From contig UICE01000003.1 of NCBI GenBank assembly GCA_900471815.1, positions 333,558 through 397,557 of the forward strand: a DNA stretch of 64,000 bases, written 5' to 3'. How positions within the stretch are numbered: the first letter of the stretch is position 1; every line of letters begins with the position of its first letter. Source of the stretch: Hyphomicrobiales bacterium (lineage in GTDB: Bacteria; Pseudomonadota; Alphaproteobacteria; Rhizobiales; Rhizobiaceae). The translations under genes were made by a program, and so were the position numbers. Positions 25,557 to 35,508 of the stretch are shown here, piece after piece. The notes beneath the pieces were generated by a model, which was not told the DNA's origin, ran no database searches, and saw only the letters and a list, made by a program, of their open reading frames with translations.

Positions 25557-27206
25557 TTATGTGCGGTTGCGGATGTCACTCAATGATTTGGCCGGAGTGA
25601 TCGCTTCCGGGTCCAAACGAATTTCGATGATCGCAGGCTTTCCGCTTTGTACCGCGCGTTGCCAAGCCCCTTCAAACTCACTGGTAGCTTCCACGGTTTC
25701 GCCATGACCGCCATAGGCTCTTGCCAGCATTGCGAAGTCAGGATTGGTCAGGTCCGTGCCTGACACACGTCCAGGATATTCGCGCTCCTGATGCATGCGG
25801 ATAGTGCCATAGATGCCATTATTGATGACGAGAACAATAATGGGCAGGTTGTACTTCACCGCAGTGGCGAAGTCCTGACCGTTCATGAGAAAGCAGCCAT
25901 CGCCGGCGAAACATACTACCATGCGTTCAGGATGAATTTGTTTTGCAGCAACCGCCGCGGGTAGGCCATAGCCCATTGATCCTGATGTGGGAGCGGCTTG
26001 CGTTGCGAAACGGCGAAAACGATGGAACCGATGCAACCAGGTCGCGTAATTGCCGGCACCATTGGTCATGATTGCGTCTTCGGGCAGGACGGTTTCAAGA
26101 TAGGACATGATTGGTCCCATCGCGACTTTGCCCGGTCCGCTTTGCGGAGGCGTGGACCAATCAAGATAGGATTTATGGGCAGTTTCTGCTTCACCGGGCC
26201 AATTAATATTGGATGGCGGTGCGAGATGTTCGACCACCTCAGCAAATGCGTCTGGTGCCGAATTGATGGAAAGGGTTGGCCGGTAAACCCGCCCCAATTC
26301 ATTTGCATCCGGATGGATATGGATGAGGGTTTGCTTGGGATACGGGCTGTCCATGAGTGTGTAGCCGGAAGAGGGCATTTCACCAAACCTTCCGCCTACA
26401 AGAAGTAAAACATCAGCTTCTTTCACCCGCTTGGCCAGCGCCGGATTAATGCCGATTCCGACATCGCCTGCATAGTTGGGATGTAGATTATCGAACAGCA
26501 TCTGCCGCCTGAAGGAGCAACCCACGGGAAGGTGCCACTTCTCGGCAAAACGGGTGATTGATGCAACGGCATCTGCGCTCCAACGGGATCCCCCCAATAT
26601 CATGAATGGTTTGGAAGCAGCCTGTAATATGTCGGCAAGCTTTTCTATGCTGGCGGCGGACGGGCCGGTTTCTATGGGTTGCCATGCTTGTGCCGTCACG
26701 GTTTCTACCATGTCCGTGAGCATATCTTCAGGCAAAGCAAGAACAACCGGGCCTGGCCGTCCGGAGGTCGCGACAGAAAATGCACGGGTTACGAATTCGG
26801 GAATACGCCGGGCATCATCAATCTCTGCGACCCATTTCGCTGTATCGGCAAAAAAGCGGCGGTACTCTACCTCCTGAAATGCCTCTCGTTCGCGGGCATC
26901 ACGCTGAACTTGCCCGATGAACAGGATCATTGGAGTTGAATCCTGCATGGCGATATGTATGCCGGGTGAAGCATTCGTCGCCCCAGGTCCGCGTGTGACA
27001 AAGCAAATTCCAGGCTTTCCTGTGAGCTTGCCCCAAGCCTCCGCCATCATGGCGGCCCCGCCTTCCGCGCGGCAGATCGTTATGCCGATCTTCGCGCCAT
27101 AAAGCGCGTCCAACACAGCCAGATAGCTTTCACCTGGTACGCAAAAGAGACGCTCCGCACCATTTGCGGCCAAAGCTTCAACGATCAATTCACCGCCCGT
27201 CTTCAT
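25557..27206 (-). CDS. Thiamine diphosphate-dependent enzyme, acetolactate synthase-like
   Basis: A 549-residue three-domain ThDP enzyme (PYR about 1-170, central about 190-320, PP about 360-540). The activating Glu is in CRAEGGAAMMAEAWG (about 48), and the ThDP/Mg2+ motif begins GDGCFLMNGQDFATAVKYN (about 435) and ends in NN. It resembles the broad acetolactate synthase/benzoylformate decarboxylase/oxalyl-CoA decarboxylase superfamily. No small regulatory IlvH-type subunit is adjacent, so biosynthetic acetolactate synthase is unlikely. It overlaps the CoA-transferase gene by four bases, which invites comparison with the oxalyl-CoA decarboxylase/formyl-CoA transferase pair; nothing seen proves that substrate. 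Confidence 0.88.
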   Translation of the reverse strand: MKTGGELIVEALAANGAERLFCVPGESYLAVLDALYGAKIGITICRAEGGAAMMAEAWGKLTGKPGICFVTRGPGATNASPGIHIAMQDSTPMILFIGQVQRDAREREAFQEVEYRRFFADTAKWVAEIDDARRIPEFVTRAFSVATSGRPGPVVLALPEDMLTDMVETVTAQAWQPIETGPSAASIEKLADILQAASKPFMILGGSRWSADAVASITRFAEKWHLPVGCSFRRQMLFDNLHPNYAGDVGIGINPALAKRVKEADVLLLVGGRFGEMPSSGYTLMDSPYPKQTLIHIHPDANELGRVYRPTLSINSAPDAFAEVVEHLAPPSNINWPGEAETAHKSYLDWSTPPQSGPGKVAMGPIMSYLETVLPEDAIMTNGAGNYATWLHRFHRFRRFATQAAPTSGSMGYGLPAAVAAKQIHPERMVVCFAGDGCFLMNGQDFATAVKYNLPIIVLVINNGIYGTIRMHQEREYPGRVSGTDLTNPDFAMLARAYGGHGETVEATSEFEGAWQRAVQSGKPAIIEIRLDPEAITPAKSLSDIRNRT

Positions 27207-28390
27207 TCGGATGCGTCCTTCAATTGTTGGAGTATATCGGCAGTGTGTTCGCCTAAGCGAGGCGAGGGCCGTGTGTAGGTCAATGGTGTTTGTGACATGA
27301 TGATCGGCGTTCGCACAGAAGGGATAGAACTGCCATGGGAGTCTTCCAGGTCAAGTCGCAATTGCCGCGCCACGATCTGCGGATCGTCGAACATCTCACC
27401 AATCTTGTTGATCGGTCCCGCTGGCACCGCATTTTTGGCACAGGCGTTTAGCAGCTCAGCCCGGGTTCTTTTTGAGGTTTCCGTGCTGATGAGCGTTGTT
27501 AGTATCGTGCGATTTTCAAGTCTGGATCGGTTTGTGAGAAACCGCTCATCGCTGGCCCATTCCGGATGCTCGATGATTGAACAGAATCTGGCGAATTGCC
27601 CATCATTGCCGACAGCAAGGATCAGGTGTCCGTCAGATGTGGGAACAACCTCATAAGGGGAGATATTCGGGTGTGCATTGCCCATACGGTTCGGGCTTTT
27701 CCCCGTAGCCAGAAAATTCATTGCCTGATTGGCCATCACAGCTGACTGGACATCGAACAGCGCCATATCCACCATTTGACCTTGACCGGTCTTAGCGGCA
27801 TGGGCAAGGGCGGCCTGAATGGCAATGACCGAATAGAGTCCGGTAAATACATCCGCGACTGCCAAACCTACTTTTTGAGGCTGGCCATCAGGGTCGCCCG
27901 TCACCGACATCAGGCCGGACATTCCCTGAATGATAAAGTCATAACCAGCCTGCGATGCATATGGGCCGGTCTGGCCGAAACCTGTTATTGAGCAGTAGAC
28001 TAGTCTCGGGTTCTCAGTGCTTAGGCTGGCGTAATCCAGTCCGTATTTTGCCAGTCCGCCCACCTTGAAATTCTCAAGCACAACATCAGCTGTTCGGCAG
28101 AGCGCTTTTACGGTTTCTTGTCCCTCGGCGGTTGTAAAATCAACCGTGATGGAGCGCTTGCCTCGGTTGCAAGAGTGAAAATACGCTGCGGAAAGGTTCT
28201 CGCCTTCTGCGCTGGTGATGAAAGGGGGCCCCCAGCCGCGTGTCTCGTCGCCGCCGGAGGGATTTTCCACCTTTATGACATCGGCTCCAAGATCAGCGAG
28301 AACCTGTCCGGCCCATGGGCCAGCCAGCACTCGGGCTAGTTCAATGACGCGTATGCCTTTAAGCGGGGCTGCCGCTTGCTCAGCAATCAT
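27203..28390 (-). CDS. Class III CoA-transferase (CaiB/BaiF family)
   Basis: A 395-residue family III CoA-transferase. N-terminal GIRVIELARVLAGPWAGQVLADLGADVIKVENP (about 11-44) and RGKRSITVDF (about 78) are family landmarks. The aspartate that forms the mixed anhydride is expected near 155-170, in the PYASQAGYDFIIQGMSGLM region. Members move CoA between short acids such as formate/oxalate, carnitine, succinate, malate or mesaconate. The ATG at 28390 overlaps the end of the hydrolase gene by four bases; an in-frame start at 28423 is rejected because it lies within that gene. Middle gene of a coupled three-gene operon. Confidence 0.9.
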   Translation of the reverse strand: MIAEQAAAPLKGIRVIELARVLAGPWAGQVLADLGADVIKVENPSGGDETRGWGPPFITSAEGENLSAAYFHSCNRGKRSITVDFTTAEGQETVKALCRTADVVLENFKVGGLAKYGLDYASLSTENPRLVYCSITGFGQTGPYASQAGYDFIIQGMSGLMSVTGDPDGQPQKVGLAVADVFTGLYSVIAIQAALAHAAKTGQGQMVDMALFDVQSAVMANQAMNFLATGKSPNRMGNAHPNISPYEVVPTSDGHLILAVGNDGQFARFCSIIEHPEWASDERFLTNRSRLENRTILTTLISTETSKRTRAELLNACAKNAVPAGPINKIGEMFDDPQIVARQLRLDLEDSHGSSIPSVRTPIIMSQTPLTYTRPSPRLGEHTADILQQLKDASE

Positions 28391-29328
28391 CGGCTTGCCT
28401 TTGACGCTGTGTGGATAGCCCAATTGGCAAATTCGCTCATGATGAGTTCACGGTTGATTTCGTTAAGGCCCTCATGGCGCGTATCGGGGTATATTTTGGT
28501 CGTAACGTCTGTAAAGCCGAGCTTGCGCATTCTATGGTCCAGATGATTGACGGAAGTGCCTTGTGCTGTCGCCGGATCTTTGGCACCGCCAACGAGGTTG
28601 AAGGGCAGGTTGCGACGCAATTTACTCAACAAGCTATCCTTTGCTCCGGTGAATACCAAATCGAATGTATCACGCCACATGCTCACAGTAGGGCTCCAGC
28701 CGCAAAGGGGATCCTTCACGTACAAATCGACCTCAGCAGAATCCCGCGAGAGCCAGTCAAAATCCGTTCGCGGATTGGCTACACTACGATTCCATTCCTG
28801 AAATGTAAGTTTTGGCAGCAGCATGCTTGGGACATCAGAACCTAAAAACATACGTTCAGCCAGTAGTAGGCATTGGGCGAACCTTCCCAACATTCCGGCC
28901 GAAAAATTTGCGTTCCAGACTGCAGCCGCATCCACTTTTTCTTGATGTTTGAAAACGTAATTAAGCGCGACAAGTCCGCCGAGGGAGTGCCCGAAAACGA
29001 TCAGGGGTAAATCCGGATAGCGTAGGCGCGCTTCATTGTTGACCGCATCAACATCGCGCAACACGGCGTCCATTCCATCTTTTGCAGCAAAACGTCCCGC
29101 CGGTGCGTCTTGTGCTCTCGTCAGGCCATGCCCCCGATGATCATGTGCATAAATGTGAAAACCATGCTCGCTCAGAAATCCTGCAAAACGTTTGTAACGC
29201 AAAGAATGCTCGGCCACTCCGTGATTTATTTGAATGATCCCGCGAACCTGACCCTTTGCGGGCATGTGTCGTATTGCAAGGGCTGCACCAGTACTGGTGG
29301 TCAAAACGTCGGTATCATCAAAACTCAT
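28387..29328 (-). CDS. Alpha/beta hydrolase, lysophospholipase/monoacylglycerol-lipase-like
   Basis: A 313-residue serine hydrolase of the Hydrolase_4 (PldB/MGLL) group. Visible are the oxyanion-side INHGVAEHSLRYKRFA (about 33), YAHDHRGHG (about 60), nucleophile elbow GHSLGG (about 114), Asp in VGGAKDPAT (about 255) and His in YPDTRHEGLNE (about 285), making a complete triad. No signal peptide is seen, so it is cytosolic. It is the first gene of the operon with the CoA-transferase and ThDP enzyme; the coupling suggests a common pathway, for example release of an acid from an ester followed by CoA activation and C-C cleavage (inference). Confidence 0.88.
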   Translation of the reverse strand: MSFDDTDVLTTSTGAALAIRHMPAKGQVRGIIQINHGVAEHSLRYKRFAGFLSEHGFHIYAHDHRGHGLTRAQDAPAGRFAAKDGMDAVLRDVDAVNNEARLRYPDLPLIVFGHSLGGLVALNYVFKHQEKVDAAAVWNANFSAGMLGRFAQCLLLAERMFLGSDVPSMLLPKLTFQEWNRSVANPRTDFDWLSRDSAEVDLYVKDPLCGWSPTVSMWRDTFDLVFTGAKDSLLSKLRRNLPFNLVGGAKDPATAQGTSVNHLDHRMRKLGFTDVTTKIYPDTRHEGLNEINRELIMSEFANWAIHTASKASR

Positions 29329-29812
29329 GGCAACCTCTTTGCGAGACGCCCAGTTGAGAGGGTGCCGTAAAATTAGTCAATGTGGAAAACAATCTACAAA
29401 CTATTCTTAATTTTGGACTATTGTGCTCAATTATTAGTCAGGCGATTTGGTGTGCAATTTTATTTTGCAAAACCCCTTGCAAACCCATTAAACTTGCCGC
29501 AGAACTTTAAACCAGAAGCATATGAGTTTCGCGGGCATTGCAATTTTTCGGTGTAATCGCGAATCGGATGATGTTGTCGCAATGACGAAACGTATTTCGT
29601 CTAGTTAGTTTACATGGCCGCTACTGGGAGAAGAGGACGCTTCCTGTTGCGGCACCAGAGGGGAAACCGGGTGACGGAAATATCCGCGCCCGGTTTCGCT
29701 CGTTTGGCGAAGGTCGAAAATCATGGGCATCCATTGCCACGGCTGAGGCTTTCGCCTACATACGGCGCAAATTCATTCAAAAGAAATCCCGAGCATCGGA
29801 GTGACGCGCGTT
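29329..29812. other. Long gap upstream of ettA with a strong leader hairpin
   Basis: About 480 bases without a convincing gene. The left third is AT-rich and probably carries the divergent promoters of the hydrolase operon and ettA. From about 29610 the sequence becomes GC-rich and structured. GAAACCGGG (29663-29671) pairs with CCCGGTTTC (29689-29697), enclosing a second short stem CGGA-AATA-TCCG. No T-run follows, so this is not a terminator. An 88-codon frame from 29614 overlaps ettA and is judged spurious. The hairpin sits about 115 bases before the ettA start and could be a structured 5' leader. Confidence 0.45.
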
Positions 29813-31462
29813 ATGGCACGCCAATTCATCTATCACATGTCCGGCCTGAACAAGGCATATGGAACCAAGAAGGTTCTTGAGAATATCAACTTGTCCTTCT
29901 ACCCAGATGCCAAGATTGGTATTCTGGGTCCAAATGGTGCTGGTAAGTCTACAGTTCTGAAAATCATGGCTGGTCTGGATAAGGAATATACAGGCGAGGC
30001 TTGGTTGGCGGATGGCGCTACCGTTGGCTATCTGGCGCAGGAACCTTATTTGGATCCAGCCAAGGACGTTATGGGCAATGTCATGGATGGCGTTGCCGAC
30101 AAGAAGGCCATTCTCGATCGCTACAATGAATTGATGATGAATTACTCCGACGAGACCGCCGATGAAGGCGCCAAGTTGCAGGATGTCATCGATTCTCAAA
30201 ACCTTTGGGACCTTGAATCGCAAGTTGAGATGGCGATGGAAGCACTTCGTTGCCCACCCGGCGACAGCGAAGTAACCAATCTTTCCGGTGGTGAGCGCCG
30301 CCGTGTTGCTTTGTGCCGCTTGCTCCTGTCACAGCCTGATCTTCTTCTGCTCGACGAACCGACCAACCATTTGGACGCTGAAACGACCGCCTGGCTTGAA
30401 AAACATCTGCGCGAATATAAGGGCTCCGTGCTTCTGATTACGCATGATCGCTACTTCCTTGACAATGTGACCGGCTGGATTCTCGAACTCGACCGTGGGC
30501 GCGGCATTGCTTATGAAGGCAATTACTCTGCCTATCTTGGTGCCAAGTCCAAGCGCATGCTGCAGGAAGGCCGTGAAGATGACTCCCGGCAGAAAGCTCT
30601 CGAGCGCGAACGCGAGTGGATTTCCGCCAGCCCGAAAGCACGTCAGGCAAAATCGAAGGCACGTATCAAGGCCTATGATGCGCTCGTTGATGCCGCTAAC
30701 GACCAGCGCCCCGGCGATGCCCAGATTCTGATACCGGCGGGTGAACGGCTGGGTCAGGTGGTTATCGAAGCAGAAAATCTCACCAAGTCCTTCGGTGATC
30801 GTGTGCTGATCGAAAACCTGACTTTCAAACTGCCGCCCGGCGGTATTGTGGGCATTATTGGTCCGAACGGTGCGGGTAAAACCACTCTGTTCAAGATGAT
30901 CACCGGTCAGGAAAAGCCGGATTCCGGCACTATTCGCGTTGGCGAGACTGTTAACCTCGGATATGTCGATCAGAGTCGCGATCATCTGAAAGCCGACAAG
31001 AATGTCTGGGAAGAAATTTCCGGCGGAACTGACATCATCAAGCTTGGCAAGCATGAGATGAACTCCCGCGCTTATGTTTCAGCATTCAACTTCAAGGGTA
31101 CCGACCAGCAGCAGAAAGTTGGAAATCTTTCTGGTGGTCAGCGTAACCGCGTGCATTTGGCCAAGATGCTTCAGTCCGGTGGCAATGTTCTGCTCCTCGA
31201 CGAACCGACAAACGATCTGGACACGGAAACCTTGGCAGCACTTGAAGATGCCTTGGAAAAATATGCAGGTTGCGCTGTGATCATCAGCCATGATCGCATG
31301 TTCCTTGACCGTCTCGCGACGCATATCCTGGCTTTCGAAGGCGATAGCCATGTCGAATGGTTTGAAGGTAATTTCGAAGATTATGAAAACGACAAGATTC
31401 GTCGTCTCGGTCCCGATAGCGTCAATCCAAAGCGTCCAAGCTACAAGCCTCTGACACGATAA
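29813..31462 (+). CDS. ettA: Energy-dependent translational throttle protein EttA
   Basis: Ribosome-associated ABC-F ATPase that binds the E site and gates entry into elongation according to ATP/ADP ratio. 549 residues, two ABC cassettes. The first has GPNGAGKST (about 39) and LSGGERRRVALCRLLLS; the second has GPNGAGKTT (about 350) and LSGGQRNRVHLAKML. Between cassettes lies the charged linker rich in Arg/Lys (REREWISASPKARQAKSKAR, about 265), the P-site tRNA interaction motif region. The ATG at 29813 gives the conserved MARQFIYHMSGLNK start; an upstream GTG at 29801 is possible. A seven-base-pair stem with GCAA loop at 31471-31488 follows the gene without a clear T-run. Confidence 0.95.
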   Translation: MARQFIYHMSGLNKAYGTKKVLENINLSFYPDAKIGILGPNGAGKSTVLKIMAGLDKEYTGEAWLADGATVGYLAQEPYLDPAKDVMGNVMDGVADKKAILDRYNELMMNYSDETADEGAKLQDVIDSQNLWDLESQVEMAMEALRCPPGDSEVTNLSGGERRRVALCRLLLSQPDLLLLDEPTNHLDAETTAWLEKHLREYKGSVLLITHDRYFLDNVTGWILELDRGRGIAYEGNYSAYLGAKSKRMLQEGREDDSRQKALEREREWISASPKARQAKSKARIKAYDALVDAANDQRPGDAQILIPAGERLGQVVIEAENLTKSFGDRVLIENLTFKLPPGGIVGIIGPNGAGKTTLFKMITGQEKPDSGTIRVGETVNLGYVDQSRDHLKADKNVWEEISGGTDIIKLGKHEMNSRAYVSAFNFKGTDQQQKVGNLSGGQRNRVHLAKMLQSGGNVLLLDEPTNDLDTETLAALEDALEKYAGCAVIISHDRMFLDRLATHILAFEGDSHVEWFEGNFEDYENDKIRRLGPDSVNPKRPSYKPLTR

Positions 31463-31560
31463 ATATAGATGGGAACCGCAAGGTTCCCCGTTGTCTTTGC
31501 TGGTGTAATCGCCAGATAATTTGCCGCTTTTCTAAAGCAGGGAACTCTTTGGAGCAAATG

Positions 31561-32169
31561 ATGACTGACCTGTTCGGTAATCGTGACGAAATAGTCCCTT
31601 CGCGTAAGGTCAGTGGTCGTGTGATCGGGCTATTTGAGGCACTCGATAGGGATTTTGTCACTTCTCCAACAGATTTACTGGAACTGACTTTTGACGGTAT
31701 TGTCGGTGACTTTCACGCGGGTCAGACGCGTCGCTCTGGTGGACGTGAGCCTTGGTATCCGCGTGGCACCGAGATGCGCAACGAACGCCACCTTTCCATT
31801 CTAAGTGCCGACGAGCTTGACGAGATCGCAGCAGGCATGGGCTTGCCTCAGCTGAAAGCTGAATGGATCGGTGGAAACATGGTGATTTCCGGTATTCCAT
31901 CCCTTTCGATGCTACCACCCAGATCGCTGATGTTTTTTGAAGGTGGCGTGACGTTGAAAGTCGATGGACAGAATGCGCCCTGCAAGATTGCTGGTCGTTC
32001 TATTGCTTCGCATGCGGGTACTCCTGACGAAACCACCACTGCATTGGATTTTGTACGCGTGTCCAAGCGCTCGCGGGGTATCGTCGCTTGGGTTGAAAAG
32101 CCCGGGATCATACGCGCCGGTGAAAAAGTTGATATTCGTATTCCCGAACAGTGGATTTACAGGGTCTAA
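31561..32169 (+). CDS. MOSC domain protein
   Basis: A 202-residue protein with a single MOSC (molybdenum cofactor sulfurase C-terminal) domain. The conserved Cys of the domain lies in NAPCKIAGRSI (about 145), and the domain's FDGIVGDFHAGQTRRSGGREPW segment (about 48) matches the family. MOSC proteins handle Moco sulfur or bind pyridoxal/Moco-type ligands; some reduce N-hydroxylated compounds. ATG at 31561 lies six bases after GGAG; ATG at 31558 and TTG at 31549 are alternatives. No molybdenum genes are near, so the specific role is unknown. Confidence 0.88.
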   Translation: MTDLFGNRDEIVPSRKVSGRVIGLFEALDRDFVTSPTDLLELTFDGIVGDFHAGQTRRSGGREPWYPRGTEMRNERHLSILSADELDEIAAGMGLPQLKAEWIGGNMVISGIPSLSMLPPRSLMFFEGGVTLKVDGQNAPCKIAGRSIASHAGTPDETTTALDFVRVSKRSRGIVAWVEKPGIIRAGEKVDIRIPEQWIYRV

Positions 32170-32208
32170 GGCTTGCGCCAAGTGCCTTTTCATGGCGAAT
32201 AGAAAACA

Positions 32209-32376
32209 GGTCCGGTGCCAGCAATTTAGACGATTGCGGAGAATCGGGAAGCCGGTGAAAATCCGGCACGTGCCCAGCGCTGTAAGGGGAATGACCGTGC
32301 ATTATGCCACGGTGGCCGAGAGGCCACAGGAAGGCGCACGGTTCAGCTGAACCCAAGTCAGAAGACCGGCCGGACC
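32209..32376 (+). ncRNA. Cobalamin (B12) riboswitch upstream of bluB
   Basis: The leader shows the hallmark pieces in order. A closing stem P1 is formed by GGTCCGG (32209-32215) and CCGGACC (32370-32376). The conserved GGGAAGCCGGTGAAAATCCG core with its paired GCCGG/CCGGC starts at 32246, followed by GCCCAGCGCTGTAA. The B12 box AGTCAGAAGACC starts at about 32357. AdoCbl binding in this class represses the downstream gene. The following stretch to the bluB start has no T-run terminator, and AGGAGC lies close by, so control is probably at translation initiation. Confidence 0.93.
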
Positions 32377-32425
32377 CCATAGCCCAAGCTGCGCGGACGG
32401 CGGCGAGGGCCTCAAGCGTTGTTAG

Positions 32426-33428
<1,003 letters not shown>

Positions 33429-33519
33429 TGATGTCTTTCTAATTTGATTCTGGCGCCTATTTCAGACGCGGCAGAAATTGTCGTCAATGGCAAAAACCTC
33501 TTGCCAATCGTCGCCTCAT

Positions 33520-33541
33520 GACATAAACATATCTTTATGTC
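33520..33541. promoter_or_regulatory. Inverted repeat upstream of the ArsR-methyltransferase/metF operon
   Basis: GACATAAA (33520-33527), six bases, TTTATGTC (33534-33541): a perfect 8-base-arm inverted repeat 15 bases before the start of the ArsR-methyltransferase gene. ArsR-family operators are typically AT-rich palindromes of this size, so autoregulation of the metF operon is likely (inference). Confidence 0.6.
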
Positions 33542-33556
33542 TTTTGAGGATTGGTT

Positions 33557-34564
33557 ATGGACCGGCACAATCTTAATCTCGACCTGATGGTTGATACGTT
33601 GAAAGCGGCAGCTGAGCCTAGTCGGCTACGCATTCTTGCTTTGTTGTCGCGTGGTGATCTAACCGTTTCCGACCTCACATCCATTTTAGGACAATCTCAG
33701 CCGCGAGTGTCACGACATCTGAAATTGCTCTTTGAAGCAAGTCTTATCAACCGCTATCAGGAAGGCTCCTGGGCCTATTTCCGTTTGGCGGAATCATTGA
33801 TTGTGGGAGATATTGCCCGTTCCCTGCTAGATCGCCTGGATTGTTCTGATCCCCTGCTGGAGCGTGACCTTGAACGTCTTTCCTCTGTGAAGCTTCAGCG
33901 CCGGGAACGTGCGGCTGCCTATTTTAGCGCGAATGCTTCAAGCTGGGATGCTATCCGCTCGTTGCATGTTCCAGACGGCGCTGTGGAAGAGGCCCTTACC
34001 AAGATCATAGGTGCAAGACCGTTTCAAGCGATGCTCGACGTCGGTACGGGTACCGGGCGCCTGCTGGAGCTCTTTGCTCCGCTCTACTTGCGCGGTGTCG
34101 GTATCGATATCAATCGCGACATGTTGACGATTGCCCGGTCAAATCTTGAGAAGTCCGGCATTGCCAACGCGCAAGTCCGTCAAGGTGATGTCTATTCCTT
34201 GCCGGTAGATAGAGAGTCATTCGATCTGGTGACAATCCATCAGGTCTTGCACTTCCTTGATAATCCGGCCGAGGCCATTCGTGAAGCTGCGCGTGCCTTG
34301 CGTCCTTCCGGCCGAATGTTGATCGTCGATTTTGCTCCACACGAACTTGAATTTCTACGCGACAGACATGCCCATTTGCGCCTCGGTTTTCATGACGGAC
34401 AGATTAAAGACTGGCTGACGGAAGCCGGACTGACGCTGGAACAGAGCATGGAATTACAACCAAAAGATAAAGACAAACTGACTGTTAAATTGTGGCTGGC
34501 ACGCGACCCACGCTTGCTAATTGCCGATCCTGTTTCAACCTCCCGCGTTACGGAGAGTGTCTAA
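33557..34564 (+). CDS. ArsR winged-helix regulator fused to SAM-dependent methyltransferase domain
   Basis: A 335-residue two-domain protein. Residues about 8-95 are an ArsR DNA-binding domain (AAAEPSRLRILALLSRGDLTV, SQPRVSRHLKLLFEASLI). Residues about 140-310 are a class I methyltransferase fold with the SAM-binding MLDVGTGTGRLLELF and a GIDINRDML acidic loop. Such fusions stand upstream of metF in many alphaproteobacteria and resemble the SahR group, which senses S-adenosylhomocysteine; here the methyltransferase domain may serve as the sensor rather than as an enzyme (inference). The ATG at 33557 follows GAGG. The stop overlaps the metF start by one base, and a perfect inverted repeat lies just upstream. 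Confidence 0.9.
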   Translation: MDRHNLNLDLMVDTLKAAAEPSRLRILALLSRGDLTVSDLTSILGQSQPRVSRHLKLLFEASLINRYQEGSWAYFRLAESLIVGDIARSLLDRLDCSDPLLERDLERLSSVKLQRRERAAAYFSANASSWDAIRSLHVPDGAVEEALTKIIGARPFQAMLDVGTGTGRLLELFAPLYLRGVGIDINRDMLTIARSNLEKSGIANAQVRQGDVYSLPVDRESFDLVTIHQVLHFLDNPAEAIREAARALRPSGRMLIVDFAPHELEFLRDRHAHLRLGFHDGQIKDWLTEAGLTLEQSMELQPKDKDKLTVKLWLARDPRLLIADPVSTSRVTESV

Positions 34565-35490
34565 TGAGTTTTTTCCGCCAATCCCGCCGTGCCGATCTTG
34601 GTAGCAATATCAAGGTTTCATTCGAGTTCTTCCCGCCAAAGACCGAGGTGATGGAAGAGCGTCTCTGGGAGACTGTGACGCGTCTGGCTCCGCTTAATCC
34701 CGAATTTGTCTCTGTGACATATGGGGCAGGTGGCTCCACTCGTGAACGCACAGCCCGCACGATCAAGCGCATCTTAACCGAAACCGATGTGAATGCAGCG
34801 GCACATTTGACCTGTGTTGATGCCACAAAGGAAGAGGTGGACACGGTAATCCGCGAATTTGCCGCCATGGGTGTCAATCGCTTTGTCGCCTTGCGCGGCG
34901 ATCCGGCAAGCGGCGTAGGTGCTCATTACAAGCCGACACCGGGTGGGTATGAAAACGGTGCCGAACTTGTCGCTGGATTGAAAGCTTTCGCTGACTTCGA
35001 TATTTCGGTTTCTGCATATCCCGAAAAGCATCCCGAGAGTCCGGATTTTGCTACCGACATCGATATGTTGAAGCGCAAGGTCGATAATGGCGCGACGCGT
35101 GCCATCACGCAGTTCTTTTTCGAGAACGACCAATATGAGCGCTATGTTGAAAAGGTGCGTCGTGCCGGAATCTATATTCCGATTTTGCCTGGCATACTTC
35201 CAATCCATAATTTCACCCAGGTTACCAATTTCTGCTCCAAAGCTGGTACTCACATACCTACATGGCTGGCAGAGCGGTTTGATGGATTGCAGAATGACGA
35301 GCAGACTCATGCTCTGGTAGCTTCAGCCGTCGCAGCGGAACAGGTTCTTGATCTGGTCGAACGTGGCGTGCAGGATTTCCATTTTTACACGATGAACAGG
35401 GCTGATCTCGCCTTTGCGATCTGTCATCTCATCGGTATTCGTCCAGAAGCTGTAGCACTCCAATCCAATCTAGCCGGTGCAGCAGCTTGA
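34564..35490 (+). CDS. metF: 5,10-Methylenetetrahydrofolate reductase MetF
   Basis: Flavoenzyme that reduces methylene-THF to methyl-THF, the methyl donor for methionine synthesis. 308 residues, a single TIM-barrel. Family landmarks are SFEFFPPKTEVMEERLW (about 18, catalytic Glu), FVSVTYGAGGSTRERT (about 48), HLTCVDATKEE (about 80), RFVALRGDP (about 110), AITQFFFEND (about 178) and PILPGILPI (about 205). The ATG overlaps the stop of the regulator gene by one base, so the two are co-translated. A strong terminator follows. The earlier in-frame start at 34492 lies inside the regulator gene and is rejected. Confidence 0.96.
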   Translation: MSFFRQSRRADLGSNIKVSFEFFPPKTEVMEERLWETVTRLAPLNPEFVSVTYGAGGSTRERTARTIKRILTETDVNAAAHLTCVDATKEEVDTVIREFAAMGVNRFVALRGDPASGVGAHYKPTPGGYENGAELVAGLKAFADFDISVSAYPEKHPESPDFATDIDMLKRKVDNGATRAITQFFFENDQYERYVEKVRRAGIYIPILPGILPIHNFTQVTNFCSKAGTHIPTWLAERFDGLQNDEQTHALVASAVAAEQVLDLVERGVQDFHFYTMNRADLAFAICHLIGIRPEAVALQSNLAGAAA

Positions 35491-35508
35491 TAACAGCTTG
35501 TTAAAAGT

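Noticed and set aside
29614-29880. 88-codon frame before ettA
   Set aside because: Overlaps the true ettA start in another frame and runs through the structured leader; no ribosome site.
31471-31488. Hairpin GGGAACC/GGTTCCC after ettA as a terminator
   Set aside because: Only seven pairs and no T-run; kept only as a remark under ettA.
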